Below the pieces are notes generated by a model. The model worked only from the letters and a program-made list of their open reading frames with translations. It had not been told where the DNA came from and did not search any database. The position numbers were made by a program, and so were the translations under genes. Positions 24,457 through 37,314 of a stretch of DNA of 64,000 nucleotides are shown in pieces. Position 1 is the stretch's first letter. The number at the start of each line of letters is the position of its first letter. This stretch comes from Sebastes aleutianus (Eukaryota; Chordata; Actinopteri; Perciformes; Sebastidae): assembly GCA_916700875.1 (NCBI GenBank), contig CAKAKS010000039.1:17767139-17831138 (forward strand), read 5' to 3'.

Positions 24457-25190
24457 TGCGGGCGTGCTCAGTCTGTCAACACTTCCACAGCACTCACAGT
24501 GTTTGAATGGAAACAGGAGGAAACCATGCAGACTTGCCAGAACAGGCCTCAGAAAGCAGGGGGTTAATACCAGCTAGAGTATGATGTAACTCGCTCTGCC
24601 ACACTTAAGCCTTTCACTAGCCGGCTGTGTTTTAATAGATATTCAGTTCCATTCCAGTTGTGTGGACGGTAAACATTTTGAAATTGTTAAGTAATAATGT
24701 TTACACTCGTAACACTGCGCAGGGTTACATTGGACGTTGAGGGATTTCTGTTATTATATAAAGAAACGTGAACCGTCATTTGTATTTCAGTGGTCTAAAC
24801 CACCAAGCTGCACACACTGTATGCAGAAGAATTATTAGTTGGTTTATATTTCCAAATAGTTTATCTTAATCTATGTTTTTAAACTCCCTGTGTGTTGAAT
24901 ATTTTAAAATTTATTTTAATAGTGCAGTAAAATTCCTTAAAAAATAAGACCATCATGATGAAAAGTGGTTTATTTTTTGTTTTGCCATCTACTGTTTATT
25001 CAAACAGGTATGACTTGGTGCAATGGTCCACCATGCTTCTAACTAGCCAGTATCAGTGGTCTATCAATTGAATATTTAAAAAATCTTTGCATGTAAACTA
25101 TTAATTTAAAATCAATGCAGTGTCTTTGAGAATCGATACAGTATCGGTCGAAAAAATGACTTAAGTGCTGAGTATCCAATGTACTGATTT

Positions 25191-25519
25191 ACAGCTGTGG
25201 CTCAGGAGGTAGAGCAGGTCGTCCACTAATCGGAAGGTCAAATCGTCGGTTAGATTCTGGCTCCTCCAGTCCGCATGTTGAAGTGTTCTTGGGCAAGATA
25301 TTGAACCCCAAATTCCTCCAGGAAGGCTGTGCCATCGGTGTGTGAATGAGTATTTAGATTAGATTCTGATGGACAGGTTGGCATCTTGCATGGCAGCCTC
25401 TGCCATCAGTGTGTGAATGGGCGAATGTTGGCATGTACTGTAGTATAAAACGCTTTGAGTGGTAAGAAGACTAGAAAAGCGCCATATTAATGCAGGTCCA
25501 TTTACCATTTACCATTTAA
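25191..25519 (+). mobile_element. tRNA-derived SINE
   Basis: The head looks like a decayed tRNA promoter: A box TGGCTCAGGAGGT at 25198-25210 and a degenerate B box GGTTAGATTCTGG at 25248-25260. The body carries TTGGGCAAGATATTGAACCC, two partly repeated GCCATCRGTGTGTGAATG blocks and AAACGCTTTGAGTGGT. It ends with a short tandem tail TTTACCATTTACCATTT. This layout (tRNA head, conserved body, simple tail) matches an abundant percomorph SINE family. The B-box changes (TTCGA to TTAGA) suggest it is an old, inactive copy. Confidence 0.9.
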
Positions 25520-25631
25520 ATCATGTGGTGTACTTTGAATAGCCAATGGGTAAACAAATCTAACCAGCAAAATGTTTGAAGAAGTTTTAATCAATTGGCT
25601 GTCATCGGGCAAAGCATCCTTGCTGGCGTTA

Positions 25632-25766
25632 AAGCCCTGACACATCAGGCCAGCTGTTGGGTGATTTGGAAATACGTTTTACAAACGTTGGTTGAGCAAG
25701 CAGAATACAACCCTGCTATTGGCATACTGTAGGTCAACCGTGATCCGAACCTGATGTGCAAAAGGC
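25632..25766. mobile_element. Possible short Harbinger-like MITE, 135 bp
   Basis: AAGCCCTGACACATCAGG at the left and CCTGATGTGCAAAAGGC at the right are imperfect inverted repeats, flanked by TTA at 25629-25631 and 25767-25769. The left end resembles the CCTGACACACCAA terminus of the element at 22606. It could be an internal deletion product of that family. The inverted-repeat match is imperfect. Confidence 0.45.
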
Positions 25767-28201
25767 TTATTTGTCTCAGCGTTTTGTACCGAAAAAAGTT
25801 ATCCATTGACTGCCATTTATATGTTTTCTTTAAGTTCATTTTTTACACAAGTGTGTTTAAAGCCAAGTGCCCAAATATCTCCCATCTACTTTTTAACATT
25901 CTCACATCTGTTATGCAGCATACAGGCCTCATGGAGGAACACCTGGGCCTCATTTGACCCAGCCTGGTTGTTCATCACCAAACAACCTGTAACATCTTAC
26001 AATTCCAACGGCCTTTGTTGATATTCTGTATAATCACTGAGCTGAATTGTGACTCGATGTGACTTGTTTATGTTGGTGCACAGTGTAGCGAGCCCTCCAG
26101 TGCTCCTCATGTGAAGGGCTTATCAGTGAGCGACGAGGCCAGCCCCACTCCAGGGTGGAAATCTGCCTCTCCCAGGAAGAGAGACTGTCCCTGGGTCAGG
26201 ATTCACTCTCCTCCTGGCACAAACACACAAACAAAAAACGCAAATTTTGCATAGGGTTAAGAGCACTGTTCTCGCTATCCTGGAGGGCTGAGTAGAATTA
26301 AGCAGAATTTGATAATGACTTATTAAAAGCTGTGGCTGAATAAATGAAGTGTGTTGTGTAGCCATTAGAGGATGGGAGCTATTATGTTAAACGGTTTGAT
26401 TTGTGAAGTGGGGTGTGGACTTGCTAATCCAGAGACAGTTGGGGATGCTGGAGGGAGGAATCAAGCCATGCATATAATATGAGAACATTAGGTTGATGTA
26501 CACAGACGGGTGCTTCTGAGCAAGAGGAATGGGGATGATCGATGAACTCAAGAAGGAAAAAAAACGACGGATATAAAATTAGCGAAATCACCCCATAAAG
26601 CTTTAGTAGATCAGAGATATAGCTGTGCTAAAAAAAAAGCACAAAATGGGCACAACAGATCATTTTTAGTTAACCTACAGTTTTATCTCTACAACTCCGA
26701 TCCCATTTCAGAAAGTCTTTCATGTTCCAGGTGAAGGTTGAAGAGCTATATCTATTCATAGACAGATGTTGCTGTATTATGGCTTGGCCAAAGCAGGCCA
26801 ATGAGGATGGAGCATTTCTCCTCAGCATTTTCCAGCCCTGACTGCCAGACTCCGTCTGAGACTGATAAATCACCCTGCCCCGGCCCTTCTCCTGTGTTTT
26901 CTTTTCAAATGTAGAATCGATGGATTTTTCCTTCATTTCATTGACCTGTGCATAATGGTGCTCTCACTCCTCTACCATTGGGAAGGAGCCCAGCGCTGCA
27001 GACGTGCTTGCCCAGGCAAAGACAGGCGGCCTGGGCTTTGTGTTGCTTATTGTTCAGCCTGGAGAAATTAATGTGCTGTGAAATTAGCATTTTATCTGAC
27101 TGCAGATACAGTAATGGAGGCAATTAGAGTGCAGGGGAGAAGCAGTGCTTGGGGTAGTGGAGAGGTAAGGGACAATCCTCGAGCTGCAGGAGCCCAGCGG
27201 AGAGTTGCACAGCCGGCCTCGCAGATAACACAATCACCTCCGTCTGGCGAGCAACACAGTCTGACTAGAATGTCTGCTGGTTAATAAAGAGCACATTTGT
27301 TGTATGAAATGACACTGTATCATTTTGATTAGCTAACTGGGAAACCACAGTGGAAGAAAACGAACTACTGTAATGCAATATCTTTTATTCATATGTTAGC
27401 AGGAAGGGTCATCTTTTTATGCATTTGAGGGCTCTGCTGTTGATTTTTTACCATTTTTTAGGAGTTGCACAGAACTGAAATTATTGGAAAGGGATGGAGG
27501 CGAGGCGATGAAATCAATGCACATTTTGAGCTCGGATCATTTCTCATCAGTTATTTTCAGACATGACATTGTGTATTTACAGCTGCAGGGGCGCATTGTC
27601 ATCTCTCTTTATCACGTCTCCAGATTGAAATTGATCTCTCCGATTGTGAGCCACGGGCAAGGAGATGGACCTTATCAGATGCTGAGGAGCTGCCAGCACG
27701 CCACGTTGTCACCTGAAGCCTCGTAGATTGTTTATTTATTCTTCAAAAGACTCTCTGATGTGACACTGGAGGGGAGACGCTAACATAATGCTATGTTTAA
27801 TTCTGTGAGCCCAGAGACAATCGTGGCACCGACCTATGATCCTGTTCTGATCTGCTGAGGTTGTACCGGTCTCTACAGTATGCCCATACAGCGTTATTAG
27901 ACACTGTTATTGCATTCCTGTGTTATAATGTACTTATGGAACTGTACAGTATATCCCTCTGGCTTCTCCCCCCGAACATCCTGTCAGCTTCTGACTCAAA
28001 TATTGACATAGCTTATAGTTACAACCGGAGAAAAAACCTTCAAAGTTTTCCGTTTAGAGAGTAGATGAAGTGTTCTCCCTTTGGTCCACATGACCTCCTG
28101 AGTGGTTTGTTTGTTTAGCGAGAGCAGTCAAACAGGTGCACAAAAGATGAAGAAATCCTTTACCACAAAATATCTAGCAAAGTTAAACTGAAACTGGGTT
28201 T
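25767..28201. other. Unique non-coding stretch, some enhancer-like blocks
   Basis: No transposon or exon is supported. 26930-27290 and 27480-27740 are repeat-free, mixed-composition blocks with words such as GGAGAAATTAATGTGC, TTATCACGTC and GATTGTTTATTTAT. They read like candidate conserved non-coding elements, but conservation is untested. Confidence 0.4.
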
Positions 28202-28614
28202 TTAAGGGGAGAAACCCCAGGTGAATAGGGTAAAAAAAAATTAACTAAATAACACGATGAAACTTCCCCGGTACTTTACATTAAGACAAATAGTTTCATT
28301 TTGTTGCCACATTAGAGTTAAAGGTTTTGATATCACCATGGAACTTCCCCAGTTGATTACTTACATGTTATTGTATTGCAAGTTTTCTGAAATGTAATTT
28401 TTAAATATGCAAATGAGGCATAATCTAATGCTAACTTTTCGTGAATCTACAGATGAAAATTGACAAAGAAGTAAAATAAACACTTAAATGTGTATTTTGT
28501 GTTTTCTTTCCACTAGTCTGAAAGAAGACATGTTATGGAAGCAAAATAGCCCAAAATCTCGAAAGTGACTCGTACATGAAAAACAATATTTTTGCCTGGG
28601 TTGTCTCCCCTTAA
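28202..28614. mobile_element. TTAA-flanked MITE, 413 bp
   Basis: TTAA sits at both borders (28202-28205 and 28611-28614). Termini AAGGGGAGAAACCCCAGG and CCTGGGTTGTCTCCCCTT are inverted repeats with two mismatches. The interior is AT-rich and non-coding, with two related GGAACTTCCCC / GAAACTTCCCC words. piggyBac-like by border and termini only. Confidence 0.8.
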
Positions 28615-30845
28615 AGCAAAATCTAATTTAAAATGTTTCATATCTGTAAAATATAAGAATAATCCGTAAATTTTAGTTTGTTTTTCACTAGTGAGATCAA
28701 ATAAATAGGTGTCTTTTCTTGGATTTCTCATGCGATTATAAGAGCAATTATTGCAGTGTGAATCCCCTTTCTTGTTATTACTAATTCTCTAATTTTCTGC
28801 AAACATGTGGGTTCAAGCAAGTGTAACGGAAACTTTATTTCATTTTTTTATTTTTTAAATCTGTTGGGGCGAAGCCAGCCACCCACCTCCAGTCCCCCCT
28901 CTGCTTTTCTGAGTAAAGACAGCATGACTTCTGCAGTTGGAGGATCACGCCCAATAAGAACATTATCCCAAAGAGTGCACTGGGCTGGCAAGAGTCTGAG
29001 ATAATACCCCCTTCCTCTTAAACTCCACCAGCTCCAGCTCACAAAGTAGAGGCAGAGACAGGGAGACCTTACCAAATGATACCCCACAGCACCCATGAAA
29101 CCAATTGTTCCCCCGCCACCTTATGCTTTAGGGAGGAGAGCGAAGGGATAGCTGGGTGTCTGCATAATATCCTTATTCTCAAACATGAGGGTGTAGTCCG
29201 TGTGTCCATTAGTGTCAACACGCCGATGCTAAATGGGCCTGGGCTGTCTTCTCTTTTTAGCTGCCGAGTGTTTCCGTGTCTGTGCGGACCGTGGTAGTTG
29301 GTCCACAGGGTATTATCCATTCTGATTGGGAGGCTGCGCTGCCTCTGAGGAGAGGGAGATAGATGAGGACATGCCACAGTGCTGAGGTATGTGTATGATT
29401 AGAGAGGCAGCTCTGATACCTGTCACCGGCAGCATGTTTACGTGCTAAATGATGCTCATCAAATGGATGCAGTGCAGCAGATGAATGAGAGGTCTTAAGC
29501 AGTCATTTACAATATCTTCACTGTGAGATTAGCCACATTACACAGTGATACTTACGAGCGACACCTTTTGTCTGAGAGAGCTCATCTTGAAAATACAAAT
29601 GGGATTCCTGCAGCCCCGTGCTTTTTCTTCTCTCACTCTCTCCGTTACAGGTCGTCATTGTGAGGCGAATTGAAAGGCTCTCTCCTCATTAAGGCGAGTG
29701 TTGAAGTGGCCAGTGTTACGCAACCGAGTTATCTGCCCAGCCGCTTACAGCATGGACAAACCCCGTCTTCTCAGAGTGCTTTCTCTGCGCTCCCTCGCTG
29801 ATCTCAGACCAGGTGTTGTGGCTTAGGCTGACACTCGGCAAAGGGGGGCCGAATCTGTCCCGAGTCCAGCGTAATCAGAAGGCCCCCAGGTTGAACGCAG
29901 ACTTGGCCCGGGGCCTCACATCTTGTTTGAGTTAACAACACAAGCTGAATGGCCTGTTTACAATCTCCACAGCAGGGGCAGAATACCTCACCAGATCTGT
30001 CTGGATGGCTGTCAGATGTGGAACAGATGTGCTGAAACGGAGGAAATTATGTCACTTCTTTTTCCTCCCCTCTCTCTCATGTGACCGTGATGACTAAAGA
30101 GCCGTGATCAGGGTGATGTGATTACGCAGAGGGAGACTCGGCACTGTGGTGACAGTTGTGCTGTGTCTGTTTTTTTTTTTTTTCTTTAGCTGCTTCACGA
30201 GGCACATAGCAGGGGCGCCGTTCCTTACATGCATCACAATGCCCTCTACAGGTGCATGTTGGTGACATTCTTTCTCCTGACTTAAATCGGAGCAAAAAAT
30301 ATGCACGGCTCTTGTCTTAATTAGAAAAACCTGCTATGATTTACAGTGACACAATGAAGTCTTCAGTGCTTATAGTCACATGCAGCTAGATATCAGTGAG
30401 TAAGGAGTTCCTTGTAAACATTGTTCCCCCTGAAAAGGACCGATAAAGTGGTCGGCATTAAAAATGTACACTGTCAAAGGTAAAGGAACAACTTGCTTAC
30501 TTTAACTCAAATATTTATTCCCTCCCATGGCCCTTGAAAGCTTCAACGTGGATTGCTTGGAGGGATAAAATATAGAGTTGTGTGTGTGTAAGAGAGAGAT
30601 GGAGAGATACCTGGTCACACCTTTCTATCACTCTGGGCTTCATCCTGTGATGCTGCATCTCACTGAGGGGGCCATGCAAGGAACCAGAGTGCACTTACTG
30701 CCGGGGCCTTGGGACATCCATCACAATGGCTACGATGTATACAGCCATATATCCATTAAGATGAGAAAGAATATCGCTCTAAAGAGGCCCATAGCTATTC
30801 CTGCAACATAACCTGCCTATCTTGACATGCAGCACTGGTGCAAAT
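28615..30845. other. Unique non-coding stretch
   Basis: No gene or repeat family is recognised. A T run lies at 30171-30183. 28860-29380 and 29640-30060 are moderately GC-rich and repeat-free, but the open frames through them have no recognisable motif or splice structure. Confidence 0.45.
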
Positions 30846-31959
30846 TAGAGGTGGGAAAAAAATTAATTCATCTATGTATCACTTTTTTTTTTTTACGATT
30901 TTGAAATTGATTTTTTATTACCAGAATCAATATATTTACTTCATTTGAGTCTATATGGAGGTAGAAGGAAGTTACCACTTTATTGTTGTAGTTAGAGTAA
31001 CGTGACGTCACATCCGTTCCGTATCCGTCAACCAAAACAAACCGCAGCCGGCCCGGCCATAGCGAGCAGAAAGCAGCAGATACAACAGAGCAGAAAACGG
31101 CAAAGGTTCCACGTGGATACAACCTGCACCCTCACATTTTAAATCCAATGTGGTAAACACTACACATACAGTAAAGTATGGAAACACTTTGGGTTTCACA
31201 CATTGCAGGAAAAGCAGAGTTAGACATCACGGCTAAAGCTGCATGTTAACTCTGTCAGGGACAGGAAACGTTATCGTATTGCGGTAACGTTCGGTCAAGC
31301 CAGCCGTCACTCTCATCTCCGTGGTCAAATCGGCCGACGCTACAACTGTAGAGCACCCATATACTGACAGTTATGTTAAATGCATTCAAATGTCCCTGAT
31401 GGAGCTGACATGGATGTGTAAAGAGAACGGAGCTAACGGTAGGGCTTGGCAAAGGTAGCGGAAGTATACATGTGTGACTACATCTGGTTTTCATAATAAG
31501 GTGTTAACAAAGGGAACTGTATACAAAATACATAAATGGAAATAAGATTGATTGGATTATATTCACCAGAAGTATAAAACATTACATGTCCCTTATAAAT
31601 TAAATTGAAAATACCACTAATTTGTGAGGGAAATATCTTTATTCTTTGATTTTTGGGTTTCTGCAAAAAAAAATTGAATTCATAATTACTGATATATTTG
31701 ACTTCAGGACATCTCTGACTACATACATAGTGAAGATCAAACATTTTTACTCTATTAATTTAGATATTTTTCAAAGTAAAAGTCCCTAGAAGTGTATAAT
31801 TCAACTTTTTCCCATTGTCTAGTGTTAAAAAAGTTAACAAAAATTGCAATAAATCGTCATATCAAATCACAATACTTAAAAATCGCAATACATATCGAAC
31901 CGGCACCCAAGTATCGGGATAGTATCGAATCGGGAGATAGATGTATCGTCCCAGCCCTA
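30846..31959. mobile_element. hAT-like non-autonomous element, 1114 bp, exact 8-bp TSD
   Basis: Left end TAGAGGTGGGA and right end TCCCAGCCCTA are inverted repeats with two mismatches. GTGCAAAT flanks both sides exactly (30838-30845 and 31960-31967). Subterminal words ATCGGGATAGTATCGAATCG and ATTGCAATAAATCGTCATA at the right are typical of this teleost family. The centre (about 31000-31470) is richer in GC and ACGTCA words. Open frames of 60-90 codons are not transposase-like. Confidence 0.88.
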
Positions 31960-33563
31960 GTGCAAATTGTTGGTGTGTTTATTGAATGTGTGTCGCGCAG
32001 CACTGACTTGATTAGTTTATTTGTTTTAGTGCATCATCTCCTGCCTCCGTCTCCTCATGGATGAGAGAGCTCACATTTGCTAAACATGTGCAATGTTTCA
32101 ATTATAGTTGTAATTTACCTTGTGCACTGGAAGGGGAAGTAGATTATGAGTGCACAGAGAGATGAGAAGGTTTATAATGAATGTTAGTTGTATTGCCTTG
32201 TGCATGTTTTTCTCTCATGAGCTAACGTTTCACTCGCCGTCCCTGTGCGATCGCTACAGACAATGCTGAAAGACCAAAATATGTGTATTTTTTTAGAGCT
32301 TACTGAAGTTTTAATTAAAGTAACGAAACGGACAATAAGAGCATTGTCAAGTTTTTTTGTGCATCTTTCTTCCCCTCTGCACATGCTGACACGTTGGGAT
32401 GTTTCATTTTCAACAATGAGTCTTTCCCTCTGTCTTTTGGATATTCTTAAATCTCTTATCTTATTAATCTTTAAAAAAAAAAAAGAGACGGCTTTTTTGC
32501 CGCAGGCTGCAGAAGAGGAATTTGTGTTTAGTGGATTCCTGTTCCCAGATGAGGAGAGCTAAATGAGTTTGGAGGCTTCCTGAATGCTCTATAATTGTGA
32601 TGAGGCTCTGTTCCTCTGAACAATTAAAGATGCAGGAGCCCTGTCTCTTCTGAGATCCATCCCAGATCGCTATCGTCGAGTCTTCCCAGTCACACGCACA
32701 TTGTAGTCTGGTGATGACCACCTATCTCTTTCCCGCTGCCCGGCTACTACTTTAAGAGAAAATCTCAAGGTCGGCATCATGCCCAACGCTATGATCAATT
32801 TATTACTCGCTGTCAAAGCATTAGAGGGTAGAAACAGAGGACTTGCCAGTCTCCCCAGTGGTCCAACCCCTCCTTTCCTCCTCTGCTCCCAGTCTCACAT
32901 AGCAGGCTTTATTTGTCCCTTCAGAACAAAGCGGAGAACAAAGCTGCATAGCCGTCTGCTCTGTGGAACTGTGTGGCTATGCTAATGTCTCTAGGCTGGT
33001 TGGAGTCTTATTGAATGGGTGAGCAGAAGAGGTAAATAAGCGTGTCTGGATGAGAGGTGGGGGCCGGCGGGTGAAAGAGATGAAGTAATAGACTATTCCA
33101 AGGGTCAGCCCATGTGAATGCAAATATTTATATAAGTGATTAAAATACCCTCCCCACATCCCGCCCACTTCATTTAAATGAGTAGCTAAACTGTAAAACG
33201 ATTCATCTCCTAAAGGCAAGTCTGAAAGAGGAAGCAGGAAGAGGCATTTGTGAGTGGAAAAAAGGAGCAAACAAATAGTGACGTAAATCTGACTCACTCG
33301 TCTTTTAGCCTTCACAATGCAAAGATTAGAGCAGCAGGCTCTTTCGGGGATGCAGATTTCATCCCTTGCTTTTCTTAGACTTTCATCCTCACAGTGACGA
33401 GTCGGTGGAATTTCACACTGTCACAGCCATTTCTACAAAGGGTCAGAGGGGCTAATCTTGCTAGCAGTATTGCTATCTTCATTCTTTTTTACCTCTAAAA
33501 ATATATGTGACATTTTCATTGAAGATGCTTTGATAAAATAGCAGATGCAAATGTTTTATGTAC
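31960..33563. other. Unique non-coding stretch
   Basis: No recognised element. An A run lies at 32473-32484. 32720-33330 is repeat-free mixed-composition DNA without supported exons. Confidence 0.45.
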
Positions 33564-34130
33564 TAGGGGCTGCTCCATTATGGCAAAAATCATTATTTTG
33601 GTCGATATTGAGATCACGATTATTTAACACAATTACTTATTGACTATTGCATCATGCATTTCGAAAGAGCAATTTGTAGCCTACATATTAAAGTTAAATG
33701 CATCAATTTGGTGCACTTTTGAGAGCAAAATTAAGAGGCTAGATCTAAGTTAATCATAAACACATTGGTTGTATAGACACGAATGGTGATGACACGGCAA
33801 AAAAGTCGGGGTCCGTGTTTCAAGATGGGTCAAGTGGGTGGCCGACATTGCCGCACTGAGGACAGTCGCGCTGGAAGCAACGAGAGAAGGCATAGTGAGC
33901 ACTAAGCGGCGAGGTCCGGACAAGGGGTGTTGTAAAGCGCCACCGTGGAGGAAATGCGCCCGGCTTGGGCCAGCCAGCGCCGGGGAGAGTTCCCACATGG
34001 GGATCCCCGCACTGGATTTATAACAAGACAAAACAAGACACTGCAAAACAAAATGCGGCACAATAATCATTTTGTGTTGATTATCTTGTTTCCTTAATTG
34101 TAATTGAGTTCATTTAATTGCACAGCTCTA
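33564..34130. mobile_element. hAT-like element with GC-rich core, 567 bp, exact 8-bp TSD
   Basis: Left end TAGGGGCTGC and right end GCACAGCTCTA are imperfect inverted repeats. TTATGTAC flanks both sides exactly (33556-33563 and 34131-34138). The outer thirds are AT-rich, with ATCACGATTATTTAACAC at left and GATTATCTTGTTTCCTTAAT at right. The segment about 33790-34015 is strikingly GC-rich, with words such as GCGCCGGGGAGAG. An open frame crosses it on each strand (61 codons plus, 106 codons minus), but neither product is recognisable. Confidence 0.85.
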
Positions 34131-35337
34131 TTATGTACAGATGCATAGTAAGTCTTATTTCTTTTTATATGCATCAAATCCCTTTTGTGAGTTTGTATCA
34201 ACAATGATTCTTTCAACTAAAGCTTTGAATGCATCCACTTTATGCAGGCTGGGCCTTTCAATCTCACATACAGCGAGATGCGAGAACTCTAGACATTAGT
34301 TTCGTGTTATCCTCGACAACGTTTATCTCATCAAAATTCTCATATCATCAAATCTAGTGATTTCTCCGTGTGATAGGCGCAACAAATGGATTCTCAAGTC
34401 AGTTTTAAACCGTGACCCGCGGCAATTTGTCACGGAACCAATCAGGTTTGTCTCCGTCATCTCCTCATCTGATAACGGCGGGGAATCCTGAGGTGCAGAC
34501 ACTTTAACATGCGGCTGTCTAGATGTGTGTCCTGCTATAATTGAAATCAGGATGCGATAACATGCTCATTATGGAGGAAGTCGGAAGAGATGGACTCGAG
34601 CCAACATCCCTGCCAGGGCTTCGCCTTGATGTAGTGTTGATGTGGCAGGCTTGACCACTTTTTTTTAATCATAAATCAATGTCTCCAGCAGTGATAGTAT
34701 TTCATCTTACAACACATAGACAGAGGAGAAGTTGAGTCAGCGTGCGAGTGTCTCCAGTCGCATCTGAAGCTGATTAGCCTATCATCATCCAGCAACAACA
34801 TTGTTCCCAGTGTGCCGCTGTTTGGGAGGGGAGCGATTCGCTTTTTATTTTGATGCCTTAATGAAAGCTTTGTGCTGAGATACAGCCCTGTTAAGCACCA
34901 TTAACAAGTGGGTTGTTATAGTACATTGGATCCTCAGGGTCATCCTATTGTCATTCATTAAGTCTGGATCTTAAGATTATGGAAGTTTTTCCGAAAGAGA
35001 AGGAATCATATCACCACTGACCTGGTGATAAAAAGGTCAAAGTTGTTTCATTTGAATGTATTTAAACTCACATAGGGGCTTTGCAGTTACACTTTTAATC
35101 TACATCAGCAAGCTATTTAAATGTAAATCAAAAAGTTTTCATTTGTAACCATCAAAAGCTCAGCTACAACAGATGTAACATTGTCAAGAACAATTTTAAA
35201 TAATACAATAGGGACTCTAATTAGCATGTTTATTTCTGATTTCTACCTTTTCTGCTAATTCAGTTTTCTTCCCTATAACATTGTTAAATTTATCTCCAGA
35301 CTAACAGTTGTTCAGCTGTTGAACTGTAAGTTTGTAT
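34131..35337. other. Unique non-coding stretch, candidate regulatory DNA at left
   Basis: 34240-34570 is repeat-free and combines GATA-type (GATAACGG, GTGATAGG) and AT-rich words in a way typical of teleost non-coding conserved blocks. The rest (35000-35330) is AT-rich. No exon is supported. Confidence 0.35.
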
Positions 35338-35870
35338 CATAGACTGTATATAAAGATAGACAGCGCGTCTTCACTTCTTCCCATTGTACAGAAGTGAAGC
35401 CAAAATATCCCGGATACGAGAACTCCTATCTTGAGATTTTGACTTCATTTGGAGCCAAAGTCTGCGCAGTAGTGATCGGGCGGTGGAGCCGCGGTATCGA
35501 GGTCACCCGCCCTAACCAATTGCGAGCCAAGCACGGACGCAGCTTGTCAGTGAGAGAGACTCACAGCAGCCAATCATGACGTCTCACCCGCTTTTTATAG
35601 CATCAAATAACTAATTAAAAACAAACTTATCAGAAAAATTAACACTTGAACACTACATCAGCGTGATAAGAACTACCTAAAATGACAAAAAAACATCTTT
35701 GGGAAAAATGTATTTGAAGTGTAATTTGACTTTTAATTTGGTCCATCCGCTAACATGGAGGAGGCGGGATTTATGACCTATACTGCAGCCAGCCACCAGG
35801 GGGCAATCGAGATGATTTGGCTTCACTTTTGAGGAAATGTCATATTGTCCATCTTTATATACAATCTATG
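35338..35870. mobile_element. MITE with CATAGACTGTATATAAAG termini, 533 bp, unclassified
   Basis: The left end CATAGACTGTATATAAAG and the right end CTTTATATACAATCTATG are inverted repeats, continuing into ATAGACA / TGTCCAT. The interior contains CAGCCACCAGGGGGCAATCG and TTTGGCTTCACTTTTGAGG, known to me from many percomorph loci. No clear target duplication was found, so the superfamily is left open. The 61-codon open frame at 35394 is not a gene. Confidence 0.8.
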
Positions 35871-37314
35871 GTTTCTATTCAGTTATCAAAGAATCATCCT
35901 TACATACTGTAAGTACTTTAATTGCATACTTCATCAAGATTACTTAATTCAAATACCTATTTAGCCAACGTTATGTCATTTACCTTCTAGAAAATAATGT
36001 GTGAAAGTGTACTATTATTCTTTTAATATATGTTTCAGCACTCCGTGTGTAACACTAGACTACATTAACCTATCCTCTCTATAGTATAATGAAATGCTAA
36101 TGGCTGTAGAGGGAGTGATTGAACAGGCCTCAAGTATCCACATTATGAAATGATAATAAAACACTGCTGTTTACTCAAACCAGGTTGTCACAGGAAGCAT
36201 TGATTCCTTCATGCCTCATCATCACAGATAATTACACAACACTGCGCCAGTTACTCAGTGTTAGATAAAGCAGAAACATCACTGTAAAATATGACTTTAG
36301 TGATAAAAACCCAATACAATTCAAACAATTTCTAACATGAAGTATGACTGTCGCTGAAGCACTTATCATAGTATTTTAAGCAATACTTAGTAGTAGTAGT
36401 TTAGTTGTACTGCAGCACTGCAGATGTATGTTGGAAAGAGTTGGATGGGCAGTAAGGGAGCTGCATTATGAGCTCAGCTTGGGAAAGTCTTTCGGACTAT
36501 CTGATGTCAAAAGGAATTATTTCATTTCCTCCATCGAGGCCCTTTAGTGGTCATCAGGGAGCATTAGACGTGCCACTGCAAATCCCTCCGACTTTGGTGC
36601 GGCTGCAGCTTTGCTTTTTGATGCCCGCACCTTAAATCAACTCTGTCGATCTCAGCATGGATCTAAATCAGCTCTGCAGATCGATGACGAGAACTGTTTT
36701 ATCTGTTTGTACACGTATGTTGAGTTTACTTTATATATCTATACATCAGGCTTAGTGGTAATGGGATTTGTCTGTTCAGCAGCTCTGTATTAAAACGGTC
36801 ATAATATTTACATTCTATCACGTTTTCATAATATAACAGCGTGGTTTCCCTCATGAACATAATGTAACTCTTGCACATCAATGTAAAAAGTACTTTATAA
36901 CAAATATTCAGGACTAGTGAGACTGTTGTAATATGTTATCTGGCTAAACTGCATTGGTCTAAAATATATGTATGTTCAGGATATGATGGGTGTGCCCATG
37001 TTATATAAAAAGTAAGTTTGAATGACGTAATGTACAGTATGTATATGAAGTAAGCCTTTCTCATTTTCTCATGGAACAACATACATCACAGTTGGGGAGA
37101 GACTTCTCAGACTGAGTGGCTGTGGTGGGGATTGGCGACTCGTAGACTTGATTCAACACACGATGACTACGAAAAATAGTAAAATGAAATAAATCAATGC
37201 AGTCATTAAGTTAATTTATTCACATGAACTGTATTAATAAATTACATTCCAAATTACTGCCTGCAATCAATAGATGACCCACGTGAATGTTTGATGCTCA
37301 AACGTACTTTATTA
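35871..37314. other. Unique AT-rich non-coding stretch
   Basis: No gene or repeat family was recognised. 36440-36680 is a repeat-free block of mixed composition. Confidence 0.45.

Larger units (their letters stand above)
23483..25190. other. Non-coding stretch with microsatellites
   Basis: Unique DNA apart from simple repeats: a compound GA/GT tract (about 23785-23873), a CT tract (24374-24411) and a CAGC/AGCC run (24431-24456). The 24720-25190 part is AT-rich with no recognised element. Confidence 0.5.

Noticed and set aside
25191..25262. Possible tRNA gene
   Set aside because: A and B boxes are present, but the B box is degenerate, there is no cloverleaf, and the body and tail show it is a SINE.
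33750..34070. 106-codon open frame (minus) in the hAT element core
   Set aside because: It lies inside a non-autonomous element and does not resemble a hAT transposase. Reported only as possible captured DNA.
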